Shown here piece after piece: positions 11,761 to 23,605 of a DNA stretch of 64,000 nt. The position numbers and the translations under genes are program-made. Under the pieces are notes generated by a model. The model was not told the DNA's origin and did no database searches. It saw only the letters and a program-made list of their open reading frames with translations. Source of the stretch: Bugulina stolonifera (taxonomy: Eukaryota; Bryozoa; Gymnolaemata; Cheilostomatida; Bugulidae); assembly GCA_935421135.1 (NCBI GenBank), contig OW285188.1, positions 3,369,001 to 3,433,000 of the forward strand. Direction: 5' to 3'. Each line of letters starts with the position of its first letter. The first letter of the stretch is position 1.

Positions 11761-12106
11761 CTGCAGGGTGCCAGAATGTACCACCATTAGATGTTCTAGC
11801 AGCAGTACTCTGAGTGGGTCTATTCTGTCTCTTCAGCTCTTCAGTTACTGGGTTCTTTCAAGACTACATTATACAAAAAATTTCAAAGGCAAGAAGATAT
11901 AATTATTTACAAGTATTGTCACACTGGTAGCTTTCCTATTATTGTAATTAAGTTTATATATATAGCTGCATATATCTTTTACCTGGTTGGCTCTGGCGAC
12001 AGTGCAGCAAGCTATTTATAGTATTGGTGCTTTAGTGTTTTCTAGATTTTTCTTGTATTCTGTCACATATACTGCATAAATACTTTTTTCTTTATAGCAA
12101 AAAAAA

Positions 12107-12514
12107 ATGAAGGTAGTAATCAGAAACAGCTATAATCAGAGAAGGCCATGCTATTGCAAGAGGAGAGCATCCAGACGATTGAAGAAGGACATTATTAAAC
12201 TGTGTGAGGAGAATATGAAGGGTATCAAGCATTACGAATCACAGCTACATCGACATCTCCTCCTTAGATGAACCAAGGCAGTACTGAAGTCATTGAGAAA
12301 TAGAAAACTATGCAAGGTCTACTTGAACACAACACCAGAGAACAGTTACTGCCTCCATAATAATAACACTGCAGTACAGGAGGAGCCAGTGGTGGATGTA
12401 GAGGCTATCAGAGAACATTTTGAGTGCGCCACTGTGTCAGTAGATAGAGAAGAGGGTGACAGAACAAACCCATTGGACTTTATGGATGATGTGATATCTA
12501 AAATGCTGAGTTAA
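12107..12514 (+). pseudogene. Family-B gene B1, one nonsense codon
   Basis: Reads as a 135-codon B gene from ATG 12107, preceded by acceptor TTTATAG, except that codon 55 is TGA (12269-12271) where B2 and B3 have CGA. This is a CpG transition. The rest of the frame, including the acidic C-terminus NPLDFMDDVISKMLS, is intact, and an internal ATG at 12293 could give a 73-residue C-terminal product. The promoter is preserved, so the copy may be recently inactivated, polymorphic, or making the short form. Confidence 0.75.
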
Positions 12515-13440
12515 GATATAGCCATCTATTTGTATACAATAATATTATCTTACAATCACACATTATATTTATTTATTTGTATTTATTACTGCCAGTCTGA
12601 TGATTTTTATAATGAGTACTGTATATAGTAGCTGACTAATAGCTTCATATTGTACAATTTGACCTCTATGGAATAACTGCACTATACTCTGTGCATTATA
12701 ATAATACATGTATATATTATTATTCTGGAAACTTTGGAAAAATACAAATTTACATCTCCATCTAAACTACAATTCTATAACACTGTTACTGATTTTCATA
12801 GTTAGTTTTTGGTGGACAAATAAAGCAACAAATGTGTCAGTTAGCTATATTTGGTGAATTGCAGGATTTACTTTAATCTTAGTGGATGTCTATGTGTACA
12901 AGAGATAGCTCACTTATGACCCACTGACTGTTCTACACTTTGCTGAACCACTACCTACATGTATGTATAGACTTAATAATAGAATCTACGTAGAGAAAGA
13001 GACAGAAACTGATTTTAATTATAATTTATATAAAATCTAGATAGGGCAGTTGAATGGAATGGTTTGGCACATACAGTGAGGTTAGTTAGAGAGTTCAAAG
13101 GTCAGATTATAATATAAAGCCTAGAGGTTGAAAGTGTGTTAATCTTGTTTATTTCATTGTACTATCAGTTAATACATTTTCAGATGTTACCTCTTACAAA
13201 CAGATATTGAAATGGTTGAAACATATAACAGTACTGACTATAATTGATGTTCTTTGATACCTACATAATTATTGATAGCACATTGGAGGTCCTTTGATGG
13301 ATTTATTTCTGAGTCTGTTGATATCTGTCTGAAGTGCCTGGTATAAGAGCAGCAGTTTACCACCAGAGATCTCATCCCTCTCCAAGATACAGAACTGATA
13401 GAAATTCAATTAACACAACATAAGGAACATGTTAATGCAT
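12515..13440. repeat. B1 3' flank, R block and 5' module copy
   Basis: 12515-13070 is the R block that regularly follows B genes. 13085-13440 is a 5' module whose ATG position reads CACCAGAGATCTC, so the ATG is lost. No coding sequence was seen. Confidence 0.65.
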
Positions 13441-13620
13441 AAGATGATAGGGAATTTGGCCATTTTTTGTACATGATGTGCCGGTGTAGGCTAGCAAATT
13501 TAATTTTAGTGGAGCCAAATTCAAACTCCAGTCAGAGACTGGTATTTTCATGGATTCAAAACAAGTATCCGATTGCCCAAAAATAACTTTCCTTGCCTAG
13601 AGACAGACCATAACAACACA
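13441..13620 (+). mobile_element. Degenerate SINE-like insertion
   Basis: Contains the SINE body motifs CAGTCAGAGACTG, TTTTCATGG and a TTGCCCAAAAATA tail, but the promoter boxes are eroded. It separates the module from a relic A exon 1. Confidence 0.45.
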
Positions 13621-13659
13621 TGATGGCGTTAGACATTTATACATACTGATTATATCACC

Positions 13660-13700
13660 ATGGATAAAACCTTCTACACTGCCAACGATATCTAAACGTG
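13660..13700 (+). pseudogene. Relic of family-A exon 1
   Basis: CACCATGGATAAAACC aligns with the A1 and A2 first exon and its leader, but an in-frame TAA closes it before the former donor. Weaker relics lie at about 25410 and 47030. They show that many module copies once headed A-type genes. Confidence 0.55.
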
Positions 13701-13996
13701 GTAATTGACATGTACAATTTGCACAGCAATAAACAGATCTCTAGTAATGACAACTAATAAATACCACTATAGGAGGCTAACTACCTTTCCAAATAGGGCA
13801 CAGTGCCAAGTAATATCTCACATGTCACTTGGGGATTAGACACAAGTGACACCTAGCCATTGATCAGCTACTGAGTCGAATAGATGGCACCTGAGTTGAT
13901 CTGTCAGTCTTCTCTAGCATATAGTGCCAGCAGGTTGTTTAAACTACACTCTCTACTCTCTTTACTACTAACTAGTTTAGTAACAAAACCTCTACC

Positions 13997-16858
13997 ATGT
14001 CAGAACCCTATCCTCATGTGAGTATATTTAGTATTCTAGTTAACCAGTAAAGATTTCGAACTGTCACACTGAGCACATACATTTTACATTTGTCTTTGAT
14101 TGCTGATACAAAGCTGTATTATAGAAGTATGTCCATTTTGTTGACAATCAAACTCATAATTTTAAGTGTTATTGATTTGAGGTTTTAACCCACGAAACAC
14201 CACCATGTAAATTACCTAAACAGACCAGTCTACATCTCCTCATTAGGCAGCATATTTTATTTATTTATTACAAAATAATTGTTCTGACTAACACAATAAA
14301 CATGAATGAGATCTGCAGTGTTATGGAGAGACATATGATGTATAGACTCATGTTGTGTATAAACCACTATAAATGATCGAGAATGTATTGGTTTAGAATT
14401 CTACATTGTAGGTCTGTACAGTAGATTTAGAACCCTTTTATCCAGAGACAGTTACTCATGGACCAGAGTAAGTCACTGAAATGTTACTATAATTATTCTA
14501 ATAGAAACATGTGATTTGTATAATTTAATCTGTGTTCCTTATGAATGAACTTAAATTTTATACTTAGTTGCATGTAGGCCTATTGAGCTGTTATTTTTAT
14601 TTGACAACACACCCTATATGTATGGCTTTGTCTGGTTGCCACAAGCCCTACAAGGGTGTATCAAGTTAAATTTTTTACAGAAATAACTCAACACTACATG
14701 GGAATCTTGGTTTCTACTACGAACAAATCACACCAGTTAAATATTATGTAAGTACTGTTATTTAAATTTTTCATTGTTTACAAAATAGTTATAAAAAAGA
14801 ACTGTATTGCATGTATAATTTACATAAGATTATGTATGTGCGGACTAGGCATTACTCACTAACAGAATGATTTATGAAAAATTAATGGAACTTTGGCAAC
14901 CGCTATATTTAATTATAACTTATTATAATATCATACACCCATGAAAATGTAGTTGAACTTTGTCAACTATTTCCTGAATTATATACATACACATTGTAGA
15001 TGGTAAAAATGTATTCTAAAAATCTCTACTAAATCTAGATGCTATTCTACTACTGTACATTTAAATTTTCTGAACTACATGTATATAAATGTTGTTTATT
15101 TGATTTCACATAGTCCATATAACTGTTATACATGTAGGCCTACATGTACACCCAGGTGAAGTTAATTTGTCGATATATAACTGTCATAATAGATGATGTG
15201 TTACCTACTCTGTATAACTGTTGTATAGGTGATATTGTGATGGTACAGGACATTTGTATACGACTCCAACTCCCGGACGAAGCTCCATTGCACCTTAAGT
15301 GCTTAGTAGTTGTTATAGCGCTACTCATCTGACACTCACATTCTCATAATTAGTGTTCGTATACTTACCTTCAACTGCATTGCATGTCCAAACCATTAAT
15401 TACTGTCTATAGACGTGTCTCCATGTGTTCATACTCACTACTTATTCATGTATTGCTCCACTATATAACTGTATATAACTGCATGAATGTTACTAAGTCT
15501 TTTTAATGCCTTTTATACCCATGTACAGAGGCCCGACCTCTCAGAATCCATTGATATTCATTTTGTACATGAATTGGACCACTATAAGCAACTTTTGTAG
15601 AACCCGACCTATTTTGGGTCGGCCGTCGGGCTTCCGGTGGCCATCTTGTTGCGCAACTTCCGGACGACCACACGTCGTCTTTTCACGACGTCATGTCGGC
15701 CGGAAGTTCTTATACTATATAAAGGGCACTGTTTTACTGTTCATTGTCTCAGTCTTCACTTGGCTTTCAATAAAGACACATCTATACTTGATACAGAGAC
15801 TTTCACTTCCTTTTGTCAGGTCATTCGCTTAGCGAACCGCCTACTAGGTCGGATCACTCTCTTTCATTGTATAGTCTGAAGGTCAGACTTGGGACCAGAT
15901 GGGTTGTCTTTGGTAGTTCTTGGGCTACTGAGACCGCTCGATCTTTCATGTAATGCGAAGTCCTATTACCACTCATAGGCACTTCATTTCTGGGTCGATA
16001 GTCGTCCAAGGACGACCGCACCAAATCACAGAAACCATTACAATATTACCTAGTCTATATAACTGTTATGTAGGTGATATTACCTAGTCTATATAACTGT
16101 TATATAGGTGATATTACCTAGTCTATATAACTGTTATATAGGTGATATTACCTCGTCTCTATGACTGTTATATACAGGTGAAGTTACCAAATGGTGAACA
16201 GATAGTAGAGGACCACTTATATGAGTGTGGTTGCTGGAGACTTCCACATAAGACAGTAAGAGACTTAGCAATTCCTGATTCTTATATTTATATTTTGTCA
16301 TCTCCAACTCCAGTAATCACATCACTGCTAATCAAAATACTTGTGCTATATTGCAATGCTTTTATATTTGGCCAAATAACAAGCATAATATTTTCCTTGC
16401 AAAAAGTTCTAAGTGGAACTTTTTATAGAATAGCTACATGTACTCTTGAACATCATGTTGTATATTTCTACTGTTTTTATATTATTTCCACTAATTCCTG
16501 TTTTAATTTTAGCCATACTGACTTCCTATGGAGAGGATAGGTGCAACTGACCAACAGTAAGTAGATATAAATATACTGATATAATTGTACTTCTCTGGAA
16601 GAATGCAAGCTACAGTTTTGACAGGAGACACATGGATGTGCTTCATACAACTAATCTATAAACAACTTTTACGAGATGCTATGCTATGCTGAATCATGTA
16701 CAGATATTATGTGTTTGGACTTTACACTTTTCTCCTTTGGTTCTGTTTTTCTGTAGTTCAAACTTTAACATTGTAGTTACAACAGAGGGAAGGAAAAAGA
16801 GAGAGAAGAAGACTCAAATGGAACGAAACCCTGTAGAAAAAGATTAAAGTTTGACTAG
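13997..16858 (+). CDS. Gene C: six-exon gene with one in-frame TGA
   Basis: Proposed exons: 13997-14017, 14412-14467, 14681-14747, 16178-16255, 16513-16556 and 16777-16858. Acceptors are AG and donors GT; phases run 0, 2, 0, 0, 2, which fits one frame. The 116 codons include the terminal TAG and one TGA at 16519-16521 (the third codon of exon 5), where PY is followed by the stop and then LPMERIGATDQ. Without that codon the frame continues to a basic end, CRKRLKFD, suggesting nuclear location. Exon 4 has VKLPNGEQIVEDHLYECGCW. I recognise no family. Intron 3 is long because it holds a solo LTR and a tandem repeat. The gene may be a one-step pseudogene or a readthrough case. It lies between B1 and A2 and occurs once; only part of its intron 3 is duplicated, near 58.6 kb. 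Confidence 0.5.
15236..16042 (+). mobile_element. Solo LTR of a retrotransposon
   Basis: An 807-bp unit starting TGTGATGG and ending CCATTACA, flanked by ATAT (15232-15235 and 16043-16046). Joining the flanks restores the phase of the local 34-bp repeat, which confirms the borders. It is richer in G, C and CpG than its surroundings. A TATA box (CTATATAAAGG, about 15715) and AATAAAG (about 15768) give U3-R-U5 order on the + strand. No internal retroelement genes are present. It lies in intron 3 of gene C. Open frames inside it are incidental. Confidence 0.8.
16043..16176. repeat. 34-bp tandem repeat abutting gene C exon 4
   Basis: About four units of TACCTAGTCTATATAACTG followed by TTATATAGGTGATAT. 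The last unit grades into the true acceptor TTATATACAG and GTGAAGTTACC, so the repeat appears to have grown from the exon 4 acceptor and creates decoy TATATAG/GTGATATTACC sites. The part upstream of the LTR (15155-15235) belongs to the same array. Confidence 0.8.
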
Positions 16859-17880
16859 TGCTATATGCTTATTTTGTATATACTGATTTTATTCTCAGAT
16901 ATAGATTAGTTATATTATCATGTACAATTTCTGCTCATATACATGATTGTACAATTTTTGTAGATATGCCTCAACAGTAACAGTAAAATCACATTTACAG
17001 CAGCAAATTAAAGCACATACAAGACAATAAAACTACTGTACATGTACATTGTACCTGGATACAGTGCAGTAACCCTCTACAAATACATTTTTTGACATCC
17101 TGTACAAGAATATGTAATGATGGCAAAAACTGAGCATAAGTGAATGCAAACTTGTAGGCAAATTTTTGTAGTTTCGTGTAAATACAGCAGTAGGGATTAT
17201 AAAGCGCTATGCTATAAAGACAGTGATATCACCACTGGCAGTGGATAGCACCTCTAGCAAGTACGCAATATCAATTGTCAGCCTGACAACTACAAACATG
17301 GTGTTAGGATGTGCTAGTTTGATGGTTATCACCCCTTGTTTTAACCAATGCTTAAAATGCTTGCCTCTAGTTAAGACAGTCTGGGTTCAATACACACATC
17401 TTACTTAAAATACTGGGGACCTTGTGTGTATATCATCTGCATGAGGGATAAAGATTCACTTCTGTCTTGTTCTAAACAAGAGCAGTCATATTACTTTGCG
17501 ACAGATTAAATTGGCAGCACCAGATCTGTCTGTTCTGGCCTTTTAGCAAAATACTTCATGTTAGGTTTAATAGGCAGTTACTGGAGAGTGGTGGCAAGCT
17601 TAGGCTTCAACTCCAAAATTATTAAAATAATGTTTTCAAGCATTAAAACTTTTAATAGGACAGTCTACTAACAAAGTTCTGAAATTGGCCACAGTATATG
17701 TATAAGCAAATAGAAGAAAACAACGTAGCTGTCTAACACACCTTGTCATATAAACTTCCAGACCTAATAATAAAATTCAGCAAAAACCAGATAGCATCTA
17801 ATGATTTAAATGTTTCAACTGTTCCAATTTTTTTACCTCTTTAACTGACACTATCTGCAGCGTCCATACTTTAGGGCTGG
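16859..17880. other. Intergenic region after gene C
   Basis: 17323-17395 is tRNA-like (AATGCTTGCCTCTAGTTAAG, box-B-like GGGTTCAATAC) and may be an old SINE. 17760-17880 matches the unit boundary at 1.8-1.9 kb. No coding sequence is supported. Confidence 0.4.
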
Positions 17881-17891
17881 GGTAAGAGCGG

Positions 17892-18058
17892 AAAGCACAG
17901 CACAGCACAGCACAGCACAGCACAGCACAGCACAGCACAGCACAGCACAGCACAGCACAGCACAGCACAGCACAGCACGTCGCAGCACGGCATAGCATAG
18001 CATAGCATAGCATAGCATAGCATAGTATAGTATAGTATAGTATAGCATAGCATAGCAT
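17892..18058. repeat. Pentanucleotide array CAGCA then CATAG then TATAG
   Basis: A 5-bp period is kept while the motif drifts along the array. It occupies the same locus as (TATAA)n upstream of A1, so the two units expanded different pentamers at the same site. Minus-strand Cys/Leu/Ala frames are artefacts. Confidence 0.95.
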
Positions 18059-18464
18059 ACCATCACATAATGTAACATAATGTAATATAATATAATAATG
18101 AACATGAATAGAATTATTTATGCATTTTACATCGTAACAGAGCACTATCAGCGATGCATAACTAGTAGACAGTTGTAACTTAGAGAGTTGGCATGAAATA
18201 ACTATCAGTAAAAAGAACTTGTTTATTCAACAGTTAAAGCAAAATTTTAAACCACAAAGTCATACTACACCTACATGTACTTGGAAAATAAAACAACAGA
18301 CTATTTACACATTACTTTACGGGACCTGGTAATTAATTTCACCTACACCAATAAATTCATGTGGTACCAGATAATGAGTGTAAAAATATAACACATGTAC
18401 AAATTATATCATTCTGTATGGTTATCCATATTCCAGAGATCCAGTCTAGCAGTAAGGTAGATGT
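18059..18464. repeat. Flank upstream of A2
   Basis: Duplicate of 2859-3239. Non-coding, ending in the splice-like CCAGTCTAGCAGTAAG block. Confidence 0.7.
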
Positions 18465-18858
18465 ACATGTAAATACACTAGAAAGTTCAAAGGTAAGATT
18501 ATAGTATAAAGCCTCGAAGTTGAAAGTGTGTTAATCTTGTTTATTTCATTGTACTACCAGTTAATACATCTTCAGATGTTACCTCCTACAAACAGATATT
18601 GAAATGATTGAAACAGATAACTGACTATAATTGATGTTCTTTAATAGCTACATAATTAGAGATAGTACATTGGAGGTCCCTTTGATATATCTATTTCTGG
18701 GTCTGTTGATATCTGTTTGAAGTTCCTGGTATAAATATAGCAGTTTACTGCTATGGATCTCATTCCTCTCCAAGATACAGAACTGATAGAAGTTCAACTA
18801 ACACAATTATATTTGGAATATATTATTACATACTGATTATACCGCTGACTATATTACT
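18465..18858 (+). promoter_or_regulatory. 5' module and candidate promoter of A2
   Basis: Sister of the A1 module. TATAAATA lies at about 18730. ATGGATCTC at 18753 opens a frame of exactly the same length (27 codons, TGA at 18834-18836) as before A1, with 23 bp from its stop to the A2 ATG. Confidence 0.5.
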
Positions 18859-21688
18859 ATGGATAACAACTATTACACTGTCAATAATATCAACATGGTA
18901 AGTGAAATCTAATATTAAAAGTTCATAAAATTTCTAACGTATTTAAACTCATATATTCACTACCCATGTAGTCATACACTTTATGTAGGAAATTTGGTGT
19001 TTACTGTTTAATATACATGTATATATTTATATTAACATTTAGGTGTAGCTGTCTATTCTAAACATTGTAGTGTTCTTCTAGCTCATAGTAGATGATAGAA
19101 CATAAAAATATGTTGCCTTATACAGTGTAATCCATTTAACACAATGTTAAAGTCTAAATAGATGTTTTGTACAAATCACTCAAAGCTTTCCGGAGGTAAA
19201 TCAATAATGTTATATTTTCAACTGTTTTAGGGACCAGAACTGCCTGATCAACACCAAAACTACAGTCAACAACCACAATTGCAGCTTCATCAGCAGCACC
19301 AACAGCGTCAACAATATCAACAGTTTCAACAATATCAACAGTTTCAACAATATCAACTGTATCAACAGAACCTGCAACCACCTGCATACAGTAACGACAC
19401 TCTACACCCTACTCAGTACCCTAGTGTACCACCTGAACATGTGGTAAGTTGTTAGTTGTACCTTTTCATTATTACAGTGTACTGTGTACTTCAGTATTAT
19501 ATGCATGTTATGCCAAACATCAAAATTGTAATAAAATACACCTAGTTACTGTACTGGTGTTTGCACCGTTATATACATGTATTAGGTGTGTGTGTGTCAT
19601 ATAAATTAGTGCAATTAACACAGTGATATAGATGTTATCTAGTAAAGTACAACCTACTTGATATGAAACTATTCTGACTATAATAAATATATGTACGTCT
19701 ATACGTCTAGCAAAATCAAAATATTCCTATGAGACCAAAAATAATTGAGTAATGGCTAGTTTTATTATTCTATTCTTCTACTTGGGATATTAGATTGTTC
19801 TTATGAACATGAAAATAGGATTTTCATACAGGATGTAATACAAAACTATTATCATGCTAAATGTATATACCTATAAATATTGGTGTGATGTTACGTAACA
19901 TCATGCATTGCTTCACCCCAATATTGATTGAATTGACAAATACAATCTGGATAATTTTTCAAAGAAGTTATCACTGATGGTGGGAGGTTTTTACACCAGT
20001 CAGTAGATTATTAAAAGAATATTGACGTCTGAAAATGGATTATTAATCAAACTGAAGTCAAGTCCATAGTATTATATCTACGCCTCTTTTAGATGCAAGG
20101 ACCAGCAGTGCCTTCCCAAAACTACAGGCAACAGCATGGACAGCCACTAACACTCAATTGCCCCGTTGTACACCCTCCTCATTACCTCACAGTATTACCT
20201 GAACACATAGTAAGTTGCAATTAATAATTTAGATAAATAAAATTAATTCAGCATCTGAAATGCATCTCCCAGAAGATTCACGTATAATATAACCAGATAG
20301 TTTTTAATACAGTCATTTACTCTGTTTTACTTTTAAGGTTTGTAATTAATTGAATGTTTTTGTAAGTTTAAAATCAATCAATCATGCTGTATTTGGTTTG
20401 TTTTCACATGAACTTTGAACTACTAATGTGCCTAAAAACGTAATAGAGAAGGAAGAAACCGCACAAACAAGGGTCCCTTTGATGGATCTCTCCCTGCATT
20501 CCTAGACATCTGTTTGCATTTGCACACCTTCGTAAACAAGGGTATCAGGAATGCATATTTCGGATGGAACCAACATACATGTACAGTACATATTCATTCA
20601 CATTGCACGTATGCTATTTTAATTCTTTAGAATCTTCAAAACCTTCTATCCACTAAGATGTGTTGCAGACATTGTTGGAGTTGAAGGATTATTTACTCAA
20701 CTATATTGTTTGGTTTTACTGTAATACAATGTACCTCTCTGCATGGATGGAAACCATTTAATTCAAAAGTCGAGTACTGAGTAACATCTCACCTGATTCC
20801 TGTTAATGTATAGCTTGCTTTGCTTAAGTTAACCATAGCTTGCTTTCTTTAGATTAACCATGGAATATACATGTATGTATAGTCTGTAAAAGTGAAACTC
20901 ACTTATATTTAATAGGGGAGTATTAATGCTTTTGTCTAAAACTGTATTTTTTATAATGTATTTATTACACTAGCCTGTTTAGTAATTAAACTAAAGTCAA
21001 TGCAATAATATTATATTAATTGTTTTAGGCACCAGAACCAGCTGTTCATCTCACAAATCACAATCAACAACCACAAATACAAATCAACCAGCAACACCAG
21101 GAACACCCTACACACAGTAACAACACTTCACACCTCAGTCAACATCCTACAGCACGACCTGAACACAAGGTAACCAGTAGTTAAGATTGTTTACACCCAG
21201 TCAGTATGTTATGATTAGAAACAGTTAATTTAGCATCTGAAAAAGTATCCTCTCTGAGAAGGAAGAGTTTAATATTGACTTAGTCAATCTAAAGTCATAG
21301 ACTGTGGAGATCCGAAGCCCTTCCAGAGCATGATTGGTCAACTATTTCTAGTAGTAATATGTGAATCTAAACCAGTAGACATATGAATACACATAACCCT
21401 ATTTTATGCTCTTTCCAGGCAAAGCAGAAACGTCCACCAATACACTTAAATTCCAAAGCGAAAGCCCTTATGGAGACCTGGTACAATGACAACATCCGAC
21501 ATCCATACCCCGACAAAAAAACTAAGATCAGACTGTCTAATGAGGGAGGGATCAGGGAAGATCAGGTGGAAAAGTGGTTTGCCAATAAAAGGTCCAGGAA
21601 TAAAGAAACACGGTCAGCTGAGCAATTAGTCAAAGAACGAAGGGAGCTCAAAAAACTTCAAGAAAAACAAATCACACAAAAACAATGA
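18859..21688 (+). CDS. TALE-class homeodomain protein, paralogue A2
   Basis: Exons 18859-18897, 19231-19443, 20093-20209, 21029-21169 and 21419-21688, all phase 0, giving 259 residues. The architecture is that of A1: a short exon 1, three Gln/His/Pro-rich exons, then the homeodomain and charged tail. Exon 2 holds an expanded QQYQQF repeat. Exon 3 is ten codons shorter than in A1 (start MQGPAV, no QMTQFNQQ segment). The homeodomain itself is identical to A1 apart from a change just after the recognition helix (SRKK to SRNK), while the Gln-rich exons differ at many positions, suggesting constraint on DNA binding and relaxed or rapid change elsewhere. It is intact and probably functional. It is followed by B2 about 5.4 kb downstream on the same strand. 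Confidence 0.85.
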
Positions 21689-23094
21689 CTTATTCAAGAA
21701 AAATGGGATCGAAAGTTCCCATGGAAATACTGATTCTATAGAATATTCTTGATACATGTAGAAATAAAAAGTTGATGCATATTTCATTGCATATTTACTA
21801 CACTGCGTGAACTCGTACTGCCAATATAATTTTATGGACATTCTACTTTCTACTGATTCTATACTTATAAATATATACATCTTTACATGCAATGCTATAC
21901 CTAATACAGCATGTAAAATGCAGGCCTACAGTAAACAAGTAATCTATGAAAATATATATTGTCACCATCTAAAGAAAGTTATTGTAGATAAGTACATACT
22001 GTAATAACAATCCACAATATCTAAACTCACATTTCCTGGTCTAAGAGCTCCAGCATCTCCAATCAGTATATTCCCTTGGGGAACTACTGTACAGTGGTAG
22101 CTATAGCATAGTAGCTTGTAGGCTGTGCAGGTATTGTATTAGCATTTTCATGTCCTGGAAATGAAATAGATTGTATGTAGCTGTCGTGCTGCTGTGCAGG
22201 CATTGTTGTAGATGAGTCTGTCAGAGCCTAAAAATGAGATAAAGCGGACTTTGCTGTGACAGCATATAAGTGTACTTCAAAAGAATTATTTGGGTTTTGT
22301 TTGTCTTGGTGCTACAAATGTTGCTGCTGTAGCTACAAGTATTATCATTATGGTAAGTGGTTAAAAGCACTAGTGTACTCACATATGTCTCAGATGAACA
22401 TTATTTCAGAGTTAAACCACTTTTATTAATAAATAAATCAACAGTGAGCTACTATATATAACTCTTGATATTTAGCAGTGCATTATCTGATGCCGTTGTT
22501 ACTTATCATAATTACAGGTGACTTTTCGTAATGGCCAAGCTAAGCAAATCTATAACTGAATAATTGAATAACAAGACCACAGCATTTTACTCATATCTTT
22601 ATGAATTCTACTACCTTATATAACAATGAACCTGATGGCTCACACTAACATTCTCCTAACATGGGTTTGATGGTTTTAAAGTAAAGAACCTCACTTGGAA
22701 TAATGGATTCTATAAAATTATGCATCCTTGTTCTAGTTGTTATTCATGTCAATATAATTAGCAGGGAATCGCATATCAAATGTTTAAATAATTTCTGTAT
22801 GGTATCTTCATTCAACTTCTACCTTCATAGTGAGCTCTGCTAATACAGAAAGAGATATAGATAATCAAATTAACATCTGGTCTGTGCTGATCAACTGGTT
22901 AGCAAGTGGTATAGTTTCTCTAAACAACACTAAAGGAAAGGGTGTAGGGTACTTCTTAAAAAACTAGTATGCAGAAGTTAAGAGTAAAATATTGTTTTTA
23001 CTGTAAAACATATTGTAATGATGTATGCACGGAAATGTAAAATGGACGCTTTTCATGCTTCAAGGTTTTACACTGTACATCATCAAGTAGTCTA
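21689..23094. repeat. A2 3' flank
   Basis: Sister of the A1 3' flank but without the 642-bp MITE, so it supplies the empty site for that insertion. It contains the minus-strand candidate exon at 22084-22227. Nothing else is supported. Confidence 0.6.
22084..22227 (-). other. Candidate minus-strand terminal exon, A2 copy
   Basis: Same 144-nt open frame and stop as in unit 1, after CTCATTTTTAG. Differences from unit 1: Pro to Leu near the start, Lys to Asn and Thr to Ala. All three are replacement changes, so there is no sign of strong purifying selection. Confidence 0.3.
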
Positions 23095-23470
23095 TCAGTA
23101 GGGTAGATACACTGGAGAGTTCAAAGGTTAGATTGTAATATATAGTCTAGAAGTTGAAAGTGTGTTAATCTTGTTTATTTTATTGTACTACCAGTTAATA
23201 CATCTTCAGATGTTACCTCCTATAAACAGATATTGTAATGATTGAAACAGATAACTGACTATAATAGTTGTTGTTCTTTGATGGCTACATAATTAAACGT
23301 AGTAGGCCTACATTGGAGGTCCCTTTGGTGGACCTCTTCCTGCATTCCTAGACATCTGTTTAAAATTTATGGCACAAGAGCAGGTTTTTACCACCATGGA
23401 TCTCAATCCTCTCCAGGAAACAGAACTAATAGGGTTTCAATTATCATATCTTTAGGGAATGTATTAATAC
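23095..23470. repeat. 5' module copy
   Basis: Module landmarks with ACCACCATGGATCTC at about 23393; the TATA position is GCACAAGAGC. No A exons follow. Confidence 0.6.
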
Positions 23471-23474
23471 ATAG

Positions 23475-23605
23475 GGTACTAGGTAGTTTTTAGGCAAGGA
23501 AATGTATTTTTTATGCAGTCAGAGTCTTGTTTCAAACCCATGAACATACCAGTTCCTGACTTGGGTTTGAACCCGACCTCTAGGATATAACCTGCTACAG
23601 GTGCA
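23475..23605 (-). mobile_element. SINE fragment
   Basis: Sister of the copies at 8845 and 53015: minus-strand box-B-like sequence GGGTTCAAACCC and the shared tail. It was probably carried along by segmental duplication, since the flanks match too. Confidence 0.55.

Noticed and set aside
15506..15879. Two overlapping frames of 80-108 codons, also at 59167
   Set aside because: They lie inside the solo LTR, have no recognisable domain and differ between the two copies.
16142..16540. 132-codon frame containing VKLPNGEQIVEDHLY
   Set aside because: Reads through the gene C exon 4 donor into its intron; only 16178-16255 is taken as coding.
17798..18145. Cys/Leu/Ala-rich minus-strand frames
   Set aside because: Artefacts of the CAGCA/CATAG pentamer array.
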